Notes under the pieces: generated by a model
Seen by the model: only the letters and a program-made list of their open reading frames with translations
What the model was told of the DNA's origin: nothing
Databases searched by the model: none
Source of the DNA: Botryosphaeria dothidea
Taxonomy: Eukaryota > Ascomycota > Dothideomycetes > Botryosphaeriales > Botryosphaeriaceae
Reading direction: 5' to 3'
Assembly (NCBI GenBank): GCA_011503125.2
Contig: WWBZ02000016.1
Span: forward strand, 3,162,001-3,226,000
DNA length: 64,000 nt
Position numbers and translations under genes: made by a program
Shown: positions 1 through 11,747 of the stretch, one piece after another
Layout: each line of letters opens with the position of its first letter
How positions within the stretch are numbered: the first letter of the stretch is position 1

Positions 1-638
1 AAAACCGGCGAAGTGCAAAGAATCATCTACACTGAACGCCTCGAGGTTTGATCTGGTGGTTCCCACTTAGTCGTCTTGTCTTCTGCCCCAAACATAGCTC
101 AGAGCGGCAAAAATTGCCTGTTTCGGTGCCCGAATAATGCACTTCCTTCTGATGTCGACCAATTGAAGTTCTCAGGAAAGTCTTCGGTAGTCACTGATCC
201 ATCGTCTGAGTGATGGTGATTCGAATTGCAATCTTCAAGCCAGGCCCTCACTTTTGACCAGTTTATCTGAGCTCCGGTTACTGAATAGGGTGATGCTGGG
301 TCTTTACTTGGCTGTCCCTGCGCACGCGCATAACTCAACAACATACGACATGCGGTCTGTCCCTTGGTGTGAAAAAAAAAAAATGCAGTCTTCCGATCCG
401 TTGCGATTTTCATATGAATATTCGCATCTTTGATAATCATTCCGTCTTGAGCCCGACCATCAAACGTTTCCGTGATCATCCGGCAGAATTGACAAGCGTA
501 ACGTTGCTTTATATGAGACAAAGGACCGAGGTCGATCATGGGAGCAGCTTCCTGCTCCAGACACACGAGTAAGTGGTGAAGCCGAAGATGCTGGCAGAAA
601 CTGCAAAGAGAGGCTGAAGCGCGTTGACTCTTCGCCAA
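1..638 (-). pseudogene. HET-domain (heterokaryon incompatibility) protein relic, runs off the left edge
   Basis: HET proteins mediate non-self recognition in filamentous fungi. The minus-strand frame 638-99 reads like the N-terminal part of this family, with two Cys-x2-Cys pairs (CSFC, CQFC) and the pre-HET segment INWSKVRAWLEDCNSNH. It stops at 99-101. A second minus frame then carries family-like blocks: LVDIRRKCII just upstream, ALSYVWG (a HET hallmark) at about 88-108, and NLEAFSVDDSLHFAG running to the edge. Joining the two needs a frameshift near 160-175, and the second frame is also broken by TAA at 67-69. No ATG opens the first frame; an internal ATG (MIDLGPL) is possible. No GT-AG intron I could find removes both defects, so I call a pseudogene. 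The family is fairly sure and the inactivation likely, but the left part is missing from the window. Confidence 0.72.
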
Positions 639-3600
639 TGGAATTGTAGACGAGCTGTAGTGACTGCTTTGCCAACGCCCAAATTTGCGGGGAGACTCAC
701 CGCAAAATCAAGGGCAGCATCGGGCAATCTTCTGGTCGCTGCATTATTTTACACTTTGCCCATCAGGACGATTAAGTTGAGGCTCAACCATGAATCACGT
801 ATTCCCCACTCGAGGTGGGGGAACGCATGTATGGGGGCCATGATTCTGCGTACGTACATACACTGGTGAGAGAGACGAAAATTCCCCGAGCAATGCCTCT
901 CGGAAGCGGGCCGAAGCGACATTGTGCTTCAGAGCAGCACGTAAAAGGAAGCTTGTGGACCGGTCGATAAAGACACGCGGTAAGGGGCGGCCCGCAGTTT
1001 TAAATAGGGATGTAGCAAGACTAAGATATTCTCCTGGAAGACTACCAGAAACGAAAAGCGGCGCATGCGGCACAGCAGGGAAAGAAGCGAGAAGCCGATT
1101 GACAGTTCGCTGATCGGGGCTCCCACATGACGCAAGCTTATTAAGGCCGAGATGGAGAGTCGAGAAGCATCCCGTAAGCACTCCAAGACACGCTGCGATT
1201 CAGGAAGTGTACCAAGCTACTGCTCCCACGTGTTCGATAGTCCCCAACGCTCGTGTTGAACGCCTCGTACCGGAGGATATTATTGCGGCATTACGTAGAT
1301 CCCACGTGCCTCTGGCGGACCAGTGACCCGCATCGGATGTTTTCCACGAAGATCCCGGACAATTGTGAGCGTGCTTCTAAGCCCCCACCGCGTGGAACTG
1401 CGGCGCAGAAGAGAAAGATGATACGCGCAAGAAGGATGCGCATGCCTGCTCATCGAGATTCACCTTCTGGCCGGCAAGTAGAGGCCGGCAACGGACGAGG
1501 GCGACGAGGGCGAGAAAGCCGCGTGTGAAGTGCAGGATGACAGAAGAGGCTTGCGCCCCGTCAGGAGACTGTTGTATTATTGCCACGTCCTAGAAGCGGC
1601 TTGCTCGCGACGAAGACGCCACAACCGTGTCGCGGGTGGTGCGACAATATCGCGACTTGCCAGGTACCACCAACACGCCGGCCGGCCGGGCGAACGGCCG
1701 TGGCAGCCACACGGGAAAGACGGTTTGACGGTATTGTGCAACAAGGGAGATGATCCGCATCAGCGTATGCCGTATTTGAACGATGACAAGAGAAATAGTC
1801 GGCTTTTCTTGGCGAGTGGGAACACCAAGACCACCGGCGTGGAAAGACAGATGGAAAAAAAAAAGGGTAGCCGATAGCCTCGCGGCAGACTTTCTCTCTC
1901 CACACAGCATTCCTGTCTCCGCGGATTCGGGGACACGCACGTAATATATTCGGATGTAACCGACCCAGACCGGCAGTCAGGCCGAAACCGGTTCCTTCGA
2001 GCCGTTCCCTCGCCCCTCGCCGTGCCGTTGTGCCCGGCAACCAGGTTATCCCACTCGTGTCTTTTCTGTCTCATAACGACTCCTGGCCCGAGGCGCACCG
2101 GCTTGCGCAAGAGAAGGAAAAGAGGGGACCGCGCACCCCTTCCCGCCAAGCGAGGCGGGTGGGGACGCCGCACAACGCCCATTGCGAGCAGGTCCCCATA
2201 ATTTTTCGCTTTCGACATCAGCTCTCAAACCGATCGAAATGCAGCCTCTTATCAAAGTGAGACGGAGCAACACCAAGAGAGCGAACGACCGCAGGTACAA
2301 GCGAGAGGGGATCAGGCAAAGCAAGGGGGGCTGCTGCCACGAGGCAGGCCGGGGATCATCCTTCGACACCAAGCTCCTGCGTTTGGAACCTTTTGCTCCT
2401 CGACTCGAGACGGGAGAGCCTCGCCAAGCACGGCTTGCATCAGCCGCATCATTGCTCCATCGCCCATCGTGTCGAACGAAAGGGTAAGCGAGAACGTGTG
2501 GAGATCTGGCCGGCGATGATGATCCACTGCACTTGGGCTACGCTACTGTTGCGTAGGCTCTTTCTCAATAGCATCGACAGGACTGGCCCCCAAATCATCC
2601 CTCAAATGCTTATCCCCCCTTCCCATGACTCGCTCACGACCAATCCCCTTTCCCAGTCCGAATTTCGGACCATCCCCGCCGCCAGCCAACCCGTTCCTGA
2701 TCTCGACCTTCCCCTTCCTTTCAGATTGCCCTTGCCCCGGTCTTCTTCGCTGCAACGCCGTGGCAATTAGGCAAGGCGCCACCGCAGATCACCGCACCGT
2801 TGAGGTTAAGAAGCCAAAAAGTGGGCGAAAGGGGAAAAAAAAGGGGAGACCGCCGCACGACAGATGCCTCATGCGTACGTAGTTCGAAAAAAGGGTCTTC
2901 TGTGGCGCTAGGCTGCTCAAACCCGCTGGCATCCGGGAACAAGGACGAAGGGTGGGATGGTCGATTCAAAGCCGAACAAAACACCGCGATTGCCTTTTCT
3001 CGCGTATCGGCGTGTGTTGTCTTTGCGCTGCATATAGACCTGCAGGCCGTATTCCCGTCGGGAAACAGCAAAGGGAAGCGACGTACCTGAACCCTGGGAA
3101 GAGGGAAAGTGAGGAGGATCTCCCTCTTGGCCGTCCTGCTTGTTGTTGCGTGTGGCCGCGCGTGAAGATCAGGCGTTCAGTGTGCGTTGCGAACTGACTC
3201 GAATATACCGCGCCCAAAATGCACGTCGATGTGTAGCTCGAAACTGTAAATCAGTCCTTTTTAACCGCGATGAAGTAAAAGGCGCTGTCGCACAGAGGGC
3301 GCTCATCTAACCCCCCACCGGCGAAGTGACATGTCCGTCAATGGGACAGTTGTTGATTGAGCGCATGAAATGGCGAGATCTAGGTCCAGTTTTTGTTCGC
3401 TTCAGCGGTACGCTTTGGGTTGTTCGCCATAGGCCGTGTGGGGAGACAGCTCATTGATATTGGGATATGCTTAGTCGTCGACACAGGTACAGATTAGTAA
3501 ACTGGCACTGGAACGCTTGTGAGGGAGCCAGAGCATGTTTCGGGCTGGTGGGGAAAGCTTGGGCCCTGGTTGAAAAGTTGATACTACTGTCTGACGACGA

Positions 3601-4072
3601 CGCGCCCCCGGCCGGCTATTCTCTTTTGCCCATGGTCGGAGTGGCCCACGCTTTTCTGACAGGAAACGGTCCGGTCTGTGCCACTGGTTCTAAATCCGTC
3701 GGCCAGAATCTTAATCCTTAAGTGGGGTGTAAATCCGTCTCCGTCGGAATCTTCTGCACGTGCGTCGCTGGCGGTCGCTATGTCCGGCTGCTTGGCATAT
3801 CATAGTATTTGACCCTCATCAAAGGGGTATTAGGTATAAGCTATTGGCTGCTTGGCCATATTGCTGACGTACACGGTCGTAAATGGGTTTTGGAGACGAA
3901 GTTGAAGATGATAGCACAAAGGAAAGAAATGGTATCTGATGTCCCACCAAACTGCGCCATAGACGCCCGAACCCCTGTGTACGCATCCTACGTGCACAGA
4001 TCAAACTCCAACGTGTCCCTCACTGGTTTTCCCCCCCCCCCCCCCCCCCTCACTCTCCCATTAATAGATCCC
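639..4072. other. Intergenic stretch, no supported gene
   Basis: Several overlapping ORFs of 60-159 codons exist on both strands, but they are rich in Arg, Ser and Pro, lack recognisable domains and show no convincing splice links. Nothing here can be called a gene. It separates the HET relic from the 3' end of the SAT4-family gene. Confidence 0.5.
4031..4049. repeat. Poly-C homopolymer of 19 bases
   Basis: An uninterrupted run of 19 C on the plus strand lies 24-42 bp beyond the stop codon of the SAT4-family gene. On that gene's sense strand it is a G19 run, probably within the 3' UTR. Such runs slip easily, so the exact length may vary or be an assembly artefact. Confidence 0.9.
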
Positions 4073-5392
4073 CTACACAATACTATCGTCGGAGCGCCTC
4101 TCGTTATGGTAACGAGGTGGCGCTGTTTCCGTTATGTGCGTCACTTCCACGCTCTTGCTAATGTTCAAAGCTCCCGGTCGTGTTGCTCCGGCAATAATGT
4201 TCTCTTCAGATTCGCCGTCGCTTCCATTCCACTTTCCGCCGCCGGTCACGGTTGTTCTTGTGCCGGACCCATCGGGGCGAAGGGTATCCATGCCGTGAGA
4301 GTAGCTTGGGCTGCGCACGTATCCTGCCTTTTTCGAGCCGAGTTGGTTGGCGGAACTGCCCCAGTTTGGAGTGAAGCGGCTGGGATTCGTGCGTGGTGTG
4401 GAAAGACCAGTCTTGGAGAGAATCTTCTGGAGAAGCGGCCGAAGGGTGGCAACGCAGGCTGCCGTCATACCAACACCCGGCTCAATGGTAGACCAGATTG
4501 CAACATCAGTGGTTTCATCTGCAATGAAGATTAGCAAAGTGATACTTTCGTGTGCCTTGAGCGCTTCAGTGACTTACAGAGGAAGTCATCAAGGGTCTTC
4601 AAGCTCTTGATGTAGGGAATGCGGACAAGGGTAGCTGTGCTGCCAATGGCTGCGAATCCGAGAATGATAACAACGACCATCTTGGTTCTCTGATTCATAT
4701 GAAGATCCCACACAATGAATCCCGGTAGAATGCCTTCAGGCAAAGTCAGTCATACATCCAGAAATGGCAAGGTAGAGAGGGAGAGGACGTACCAAACGTC
4801 CAATCGGCAAAGGCAGCCAGGGCGCTTGCGGCGTAAGTGATGTTCGCGACCGTCTCTCGCGGCAAGCAGTGCTCGTTGTTGGGTTTGATGGTCCAGAAGG
4901 TGTGAATGGGCGTACACTGGAAAATGACGACGAAAAGATAGGCGGCTCCGAAAACGACCGAGGCGCCGTTGATGAAGTAGATGATCAGGATGTGAAGTCT
5001 CTTGACAGCAATCCGAAGTAGGAAAAGGCCGATTGCGACTTTGAGTGTTGAAGACGCTATCACGTAGAAGAGTTCACATATATACCAGAACTGCACAAGC
5101 GTTAGTGAGGGGTCGAGCGAATGGGTTCAGCACTGAGGCATACATGCAAAGCTTTCTCTACATCCTTTGGATCAAGTTCTGTATTGCGTCTTCCAGTTCC
5201 ATAGTAGACGCCTCCGAGTTGAGCAACGAGATAGACGGTGAAGCAGCCCAGGGCGAGCATCATGACCCAGTCATCGATGCCCCAGGACTTGATCATGTAG
5301 GCGCGAACATAGATGCGGAGGAGGACGACGAGCCAGGCGAGGATGAAGAACGTGGTACCAATGGCCAGCACCTGCTGGCTTCGATCATCCAT
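4073..5392 (-). CDS. SAT4/PTH11-like rhodopsin-fold integral membrane protein
   Basis: Four exons: 5392-5144, 5090-4793, 4733-4578 and 4518-4073, with introns of 53, 59 and 59 bp, all GT-AG; the first has a CTAAC branch site. The 382-aa product starts MDDRSQQVLAIG and has about seven hydrophobic helices. Family blocks seen are WGIDDWVMMLAL after helix 2, EKALHFWYICELFYVIA across the first junction, FQCTPIHTFW in the loop after helix 4, ADWTFGILPGFIVWDL across the second, and FLYETTDVAIWSTIEPG across the third. A hydrophilic C-terminal tail of about 100 residues follows with the common SEENI motif. The fungal rhodopsin (SAT4) family is related to PTH11-type receptors; ligand and function are unknown. 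There is no CFEM domain. The start is the first ATG giving the usual short N-terminus; the upstream open frame is proline- and arginine-rich and unlikely to be coding. Confidence 0.9.
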
Positions 5393-8300
5393 GGCGACGG
5401 GAGCGAATGGTGGAGTAGGTTTCTGGCTGGGATCCGAACGAGGGGACGAGGAGCACTTAACCGCGACCTCGCCAAGGCCGGGGAGTGTGATGTCAGGCAG
5501 CGGGCAGGGTGAGAGGTTGGGAGGGTAATGGGCCAGACGGGACATATTTGCAGATTGACGTGTCCACGGTCTAGCTTTAGCCTGCGCAGGATGGCTCAGG
5601 AGGTAGGGATCTCTGCGGGAAGATGTGTCGCAGGACAGGCGGAGTGGAGCGCAAGAATCCCGCCGTGGCATGCGCCGGCGGGCATTATTGTTGGCAGCGA
5701 TGACAGGCGACGCATGCAGCAGTTCGCGGCCGGCGCCGTGCCTGGTCACGGTTGGATGAGCAGGCAGTCGACTCACAAGGAAGGCGCTCCGGCGCTTGAC
5801 AGTTGCTAACCGCTTCCACGCGGGCGCTCTGGGGGGCTCCCAGGCAGGGTCAGACGCAGGGGGCGCTGCAAGATCGTGCGGCGCTGGGCAACGCGGAGAT
5901 TGGTGTAGGCGACGGCAAGCGGCCAGGCAGAAGGGCCAGAATGGGCAGCGCAGGCCCGGCACTTGCTGACCCGGTGCCCTCGCCCCGGGATCGCCTACTT
6001 GCGAAACAGTTAGCCGTGCCTGAAGATTGATAACTTAAAGCTCCGGCCATGCCGGACAGCAGCAGGTGCCCGCTGACATGTGAAGCCGCATGAGCTCGTG
6101 TGTGCGCTGACCCGCTGACGCTGCGTCCGCGGGGGCACGGGGTGACTGCTGTGCATCTGGCCGGGGAACAGCCAGCTTTTCGGCTGCTGCGTGACGGTGG
6201 TGTGCAGCTGTGATGGTGCGAACGAAGGGCGCCGGTGCCTGGCGCGGCGCGGCAGGCGAATGGCAAACTTTTTCGCGCGTGCTAGCGGCGGGAGCGGGTT
6301 TGGGGTCCAGATCTCAAACAACAGCATGCCTCATTATGATTCTTGTCCTCGTCAGGCTCTCGCTGCTGTCTCCGCATGCCTTGGAGGCGGGCCACCAGCG
6401 CCTCGGTCGCTGGGAGCCGATCCTTGCCGGACTGGACCCAACGCACCCACTCCCCGCTGGGCCGCTGGGCGGACCCAGAGATGATTGTCTTTTGCCGGCC
6501 GCGCGTGCCGGAGGGCGCACCAGATGAAGTGCGCGAGAGCCTCATGGAGCGAGGGCGAGGGCGAGGGCGTGTGCACTCAGGTTGTGCAGGAGCTAGCGCG
6601 GCGGGCAGTGTTTCTTGCTGCAAGGAACGTGCCCGCGGCCTGGGCAGGCGGCGCCGGATGGGGGAAGTCCTCGCTGCCAAACCTCAACGGCCTGCCCCTC
6701 AAACCTCCACGCTCGTCCACATGCAGCCATCGCTGCAGCCGTCGCCCTCACAGCCTGCCCGCCCTTCCGCGTGGCGATCCTGCCGAGGTGCTCAGGGCAG
6801 GCGCGGCCATCTCCCGCGGCACTCCCGCGTCGAGGCGCCTGCTGTTTCTGTCTCCACGTCTTTTCCTCCCTCTCTGCCAATCGCGTCCGCGCGCCTTTGG
6901 GCTGCAAGCGACCGAGTCAGCGCTGGCCGACCGCCAGGCACTCCCACCACCAGTTGCGCCTCTCCCTCGTCGTCATTCACCGCTCAGAGACGATCGCTCT
7001 TTCGGTCAATGTCGCTTCGAGTCAGCGCCTCTCTGATTTAAGCACGATCAGCGCCTGGATCCCCGCTGCAGCGCCACACCAACACGAGCAGATCCTCTTG
7101 CTCCCTTAGGACCCTGTCCCGTTCTCCTGGATTATTCAACATGCTCTTTGTCAATGCCTTTGACACACAATCTCCACGTCCTCTTTGCGTGAGCTCGGCT
7201 TTGCGCGGCTGCCAGAACGCGCCCCAAGGTCAATCGCTGGTGCGCTTGCAGTGGCGCCGCCGGAGCAAACATCGCTGCTTCAGGGCCGCTCGCTTCCTTC
7301 GCCCGCCGACTTCTCACACTTGCATTAGGGCGCCACACTCTATAGTAAAAAACCATCCTACGCCAACGCCTCCTACTGCTATTCTTCGGCAATCTTGAAG
7401 GAGATTTGACATTCTGAAACGCTCGTAGGTCATTCGCTCAGCGTCGATCTCGATCTGGCGGTAGTCAGCTACGGGCCTATGTTTCCGAGGACTTCCGTTT
7501 GCACCGTGGAATTGCCGCTTTCGGAAAGCTAGACTCTCCAGCTCTGGGTGCGCTTCAATAATAGTGTATGAATTCAAGCTTACGACGTGCAAGCTTGGCG
7601 GAAGGCAGTTGCTTGTCGGCTGCGATGCCCATGTAGATGCAGCGTCACTCGAGTAGGGATCCGCTACTCACTGCTGATCAACGCGTAATAGGTGCAACAT
7701 ATTCGGTACTTGCTGATCCCCCAACTTCACTGCTTCTCCTTCCTGTCCCCGTGGCTACCCCGCTCTGGCAAGGTTGTCGATGAAACAAGGCTATGCGCAT
7801 TGTTGAGGATAAGACTTTTGCCGACGCGTGACTAGCTGGCCGGCCTACGGTCTTCAGCCTGTGTGAGCATGCATATTTAGCGTACATCTTCGCCATTTTG
7901 CTTTTTAGCTTGAGGAAGTTGATACCTATTGCTGAATCCCACCGGATAGCGCAGTTGGGATACCTATAAGGGCTGCTATAACACCGGCTTCCAGGGCTGA
8001 AACAGTAGTCGCCGTTGCGAATGACATCCTGACCTATAGGCTCTGCAAGAATGATCCCATTTGAGCATCTCGACTTCCTGAAGCGGATCGGAGCATTGCC
8101 GGCAAAATGATTAGAATTGACCGGACATACTTCCGCAGCACGTTAACCTCCCGAGCCGCAAGGCACGCTGCCACACCTCACGATAGCGCAACGGTGGTAA
8201 GGCTAAGTGTCTGCTGTCGTCCTCGTTGAGCCACACCAGCACCAAATCCCACCGGAACACGAACACGATTTTGCGTCGAAAACCCCATCCTCCACGCCGT

Positions 8301-9544
8301 CGGTATCTGCATTCCATGTACATGCATAAGTGTACCACAAATGCTCTTCCGAGGTTTCCTCCCAGCAAAAGCCTATAGCGGCTACTCCCGGAGCTTTGAC
8401 CATTCTCGAGGCTTGGTACAATGCCCATGCAGGAATCTCACGCCCTCGTTCCGCCTTCTGGATTCACGAGCGAGCGACTGTCAGTAACCTTCTTACCGAG
8501 CCCGCCTGCGCCTTCAACACGTGCGCGCACAGGACCGCCCCGTGGACGTTGCAACGGTGCGTTGCTTTCTTTCAATTCCGGCCGTCCCTATATTTCTTTT
8601 CCCTCTCTGCCGGGATCGACCGGATTGAGCCTCGAAATTTTAACTTTGGGGCTATCGGCGCCCTCGGCTGGAAACAGCTGCGCGAACGCTACATCGGACC
8701 GACGAGCGGTGGGTGCAGCATCCGTTCTTGATGAATGCCCTGCAGGCGAATTTCCGGTGAGGTGGACGTGCGGGTAGCTGGATTTGGACCGGGGTGCGCA
8801 GTCGAGGGGAACCTTGGCCTCCGCGATAGAGTTCGGGCGCTGCTGGCCGTCAGAAAAATCTTGTTTCTTCTTCTTCTTGCAATCGTGAGCCGAGAGAGCG
8901 ATGCGGGACAGAGGGAAGTCAACGTTGGATCGTATGTAGCGTGGAGGTCCGGCACGAGGACCGTTGTGGTGGCGCTGGTGCATGAAGGTGATCGTCACTG
9001 GTTGCCATGCGCGCGGGACTGTTGAAACTTGAGAGGTGGAAAATTGCGGACTGCGCTATGCGCATAGTGGGTGCATGATGGGAAGGAGGGACATTTGCGA
9101 AGGCGAGGCAAGCGCAGTGGGAGGCGGGTGTTGAGTAACGATGTTGGAAGGTTGTAGTCTTGCAGCGTGTTTCGGGCCGCGCTGCGTTCAGCTGAGATTG
9201 TGAGTATGCCCATTTTCACCACTGAAGAAAGGAAATTGTCACGTAAATGGAGAGGCAAATGGGGAGGCATTAATTGAAATTCAGGGTAAAATGGTCACTA
9301 TTCAACCTGTATGCAACCCTGGACATATGTAGAAGGGGCGGTTTTCGTTTGCTCTGGCTGCGGACTCCTCACCTATGACCACCGGACCAGCTCAATCCTT
9401 AGTTTCTACCATGACCTCTGCTCTGGAATTCTTTCCATGATGCGCACCTCAATTCCCATCACGATACCTACCGCAGCCACCACGCTGTGAATCGCCTCCT
9501 TATCCTCGGGGGTGAACCTGTTGAGCAATGCAACCGTATGATGA

Positions 9545-9874
9545 CAGCCCATCTTGGGTTTGGGGAGGCTTCAAGAAGTTTTTGAAACTCAGTCCAACTG
9601 GATCTTGTTGCCTCATCTGCATGCCAAAGTGAAGCCCGGCGATGAGGTGTCTTTTGCTATCCAAGTTGATTAAAAGACTGCGGGAAGTGAAATACTTCCC
9701 CGAATTGAACTCCAGCACTGAGACCGAGAAGCCTGACCTGACGATGCTCATCCACCCTTGGAAATTACCGAAGATGAGGAATTTGCACCTGGCGCATGAT
9801 ACCTTCATATCCAGCGCAACCTTTCAGACGTATCCAAGCTACTTCCTATGCCACTTTCACAACCGACGGCGTAA
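9545..9874 (+). pseudogene. Decayed coding relic with several in-frame stops
   Basis: Read from 9545, the plus-strand frame is protein-like (blocks HLHAKVKPGDEVSFAIQVD, EILPRIELQ and LEITEDEEFAPGA) but is interrupted at 9671 (TAA), 9719, 9734 and 9797 (TGA) and 9872 (TAA). A neighbouring plus frame becomes more protein-like after about 9,830 (block ALKHGVDLWALEPSKL), suggesting an additional frameshift. Every stop could arise from CAA, CAG or CGA by C-to-T change, the pattern left by repeat-induced point mutation. I do not recognise the family. Composition alone is weak evidence. Confidence 0.27.
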
Positions 9875-10021
9875 CATCTGTTCACAAATTATCCTCCGCA
9901 CAAGCGCTTAAGCATGGCGTAGACCTGTGGGCGCTCGAACCCTCCAAGCTCAGCATTCGCTGTACCAATTCTCAGAGGCCATCATTAAAGCATAAACAAA
10001 AGATCCCTACCTTCTCCGCGT

Positions 10022-10103
10022 GGGGAGTGGAAGCATTCATCCAGGACAGCTTTGTCATTAGAAATATGCGACAGTTGCGCCCGGACGAATGCTTCCACTC
10101 CCC
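10022..10103. repeat. 82-bp palindromic (MITE-like) element, copy 1
   Basis: The ends are a long inverted repeat: the left arm begins ggggagtggaagcattc and the right arm is its near-perfect complement, about 21 of 23 positions matching, around a loop of about 36 bp. A second element of exactly the same length with the same arms lies at 60,737-60,818. This suggests a dispersed family of small foldback or terminal-inverted-repeat elements. Target-site duplication is unclear here. No coding capacity. Confidence 0.7.
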
Positions 10104-11589
10104 ATGGCTTTCCTTATATGGTCTTCGTATTCGGTGCTGGCCATCGGCTGCAACACCCCCTTGTTACGTCTTTCTCCGGCCCACGAATGGAATGCGACCC
10201 TGGCGAAATTTGAGGATTTTCCAATGACAACCGCACCCATAGTGCTCTGCAGGCAGTCCAGACAATTCAGAAATGTTTTGAGTGGGAATGTTCATTAAGC
10301 TATGAAGTTCTCCATCATGTCCTGTTGAAAAGTGGCCTTGTTTTTCCTTGTTCGCAAAGAAAAGAGAAAGACCCGCAAAGGAGGTTGCAATGTCCCACCA
10401 TCGGATATTGATTAAGGTTGCGAACCACCAAATGCATTGTCCTCCCACATCCAATCCGATATTATGTCTCGCGACCCTGGAGTTGACCAACACAATACCG
10501 GAAGAACTTTCTGCAATGATGTTTCGTAATCCTCTGCCGTGGCGGACGCTGTAGGTTGTTGTGATGAAAAATGCTTTTATATGCAGAGCGTTCTACTGCA
10601 GGGACGGTGGTTGGAAGATCGGATTCGGGATGTGCCAGAGGGGGAAGGGAAGTGAAGTTAGTGCTTTTGATTTTTGCCTTTGATGCAGGCGCAGAGCAAT
10701 TCAACTGCCAAGTTCTAAAGGGCTGCTGCCTAAAGGCGGACAGCGGACAATACCGAAGTACCGTCTTAGCGAATCTCACCTAAAGTGACAGTCATGTTGA
10801 CATCTTTGCTTTCAGGCGCGGAGGGAAAACTACCTACAGTTAAGTGGTCTTCACTAATAGTGAGAGCAGACGTGGGTCTGCCTCGAGAGAAGCTGCTTAG
10901 GGCGCAGGTGAGCCACTGGAGAGGAGGAGGGTGTGTGCAGCAGAGGCTGTGAGGGCGAGGGTGCGCTGAGGGCGCAAAAGTGGGGAGGTCGCCCGGAGGC
11001 GACCAGAACGAGAGCGCGAAAAGAACCACCAGTCGCGGAGGGTTTGGAATTGTTGATGGTGGTAGGTGGAGGGAAAGAGAGGAAGAAGAGCGGAAGAGAG
11101 GCCTTTTATGTTTGTGGGCGGTGCAGCTGCGGCGCTAGCTCGAAGAGGAAAATCATTCACACTGGGAAGGCACAGCAGGTGCAACTGATCGGCGCAACCC
11201 CGGACCCCGCATCACGTGGACCCTTGGACCCTTGGACCCTGCCGCGATGCATGGACCAACGACCATCATCCATAATTGTCTTCAGTAGATGTTCTTTTAC
11301 AGCGAGCCTTATCTGGTTTGTTGTAGTGCTTCGCGCAAAGACGTACGCGATTTTCTCGCACCGGATGGGTGGCGCGAAACTGCTTTATTGCCAGTCGACT
11401 GCCAAAGACAACAATGCCCAAAGCATCTAATAATCGAACTGGATAAACAGACACAGTATTTCATTATCCGGGGCACTGGTTCTGTTCGTGCTGAACGTCG
11501 CTGCGAGAGGACGTGTGCTGGGGCGTGGGTTAGACCTGGTGTTGGCGTGGCGTGGCCAGACCCCTCCACCACCTCCTTCATAATTTCGA

Positions 11590-11597
11590 GTATATAT
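11590..11597 (+). promoter_or_regulatory. TATA box of the U6 gene
   Basis: The sequence gtatatat lies about 20-25 bp before the likely U6 5' end, where RNA polymerase III U6 promoters carry their TATA element. Confidence 0.65.
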
Positions 11598-11613
11598 TCT
11601 ATTGCAGCGACGA

Positions 11614-11726
11614 CTTCTCTCGCCGCTTTGCGGCATTTGGTCAACATTGAAACGATACAGAGAAGATTAGCATGGCCCCTGCACTAAGGATGACACGCTA
11701 TACAAAGAGAAGCTACCAGTTTTTTT
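11614..11726 (+). ncRNA. U6: U6 spliceosomal snRNA
   Basis: The central core matches U6 nearly base for base: the invariant ACAGAGA box is at 11,657-11,663, the catalytic AGC triad at 11,669-11,671, followed by the conserved gcccctgcactaaggatgac block. A 5' stem-loop with arms gccgc/gcggc lies at about 11,622-11,634. The transcript ends in a run of T at 11,720-11,727, a pol III terminator. U6 pairs with the 5' splice site and with U2 in the catalytic spliceosome. The 5' end is estimated from the TATA distance and may be off by several bases. No intron interrupts the core. Confidence 0.93.
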
Positions 11727-11738
11727 TGCAGGTTGAGA

Positions 11739-11747
11739 GTTCGACCC
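11739..11747 (+). promoter_or_regulatory. Putative B box downstream of the U6 terminator
   Basis: gttcgaccc fits the tRNA-type B-box consensus (GWTCRANNC) and starts about 12 bp after the U6 T-run. In budding yeast U6 a downstream B box recruits TFIIIC; the same role here is inferred. The flanks do not fold as a tRNA T-arm, so it is not a tRNA 3' end. Confidence 0.5.

Larger units (their letters stand above)
5393..11589. other. Long gene-poor stretch between the SAT4 gene and the U6 gene
   Basis: GC-rich at 5.4-7.3 kb and more mixed afterwards. ORFs here are mostly overlapping Arg/Ser/Pro-rich frames that I do not believe. Two minus-strand ORFs (7,314-7,592 and 10,164-10,493) have protein-like composition but no recognisable domain, ATG context or splice partner. 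A decayed coding stretch and a palindromic element within it are listed separately. A short direct repeat of a CCCTTGGA unit sits near 11,219-11,238. Confidence 0.45.

Noticed and set aside
6343..7109. Overlapping plus-strand ORFs up to 232 codons
   Set aside because: Three frames open at once in GC-rich DNA; products are Arg/Pro/Ser-rich with no recognisable feature.
7314..7592. 92-codon minus-strand ORF with protein-like composition
   Set aside because: No domain, no partner exons, and the end of the frame runs into low-complexity residues; insufficient support.
10164..10779. Minus-strand ORFs next to palindrome copy 1
   Set aside because: Pieces look protein-like in more than one frame but could not be joined by introns; left as possible decay products.
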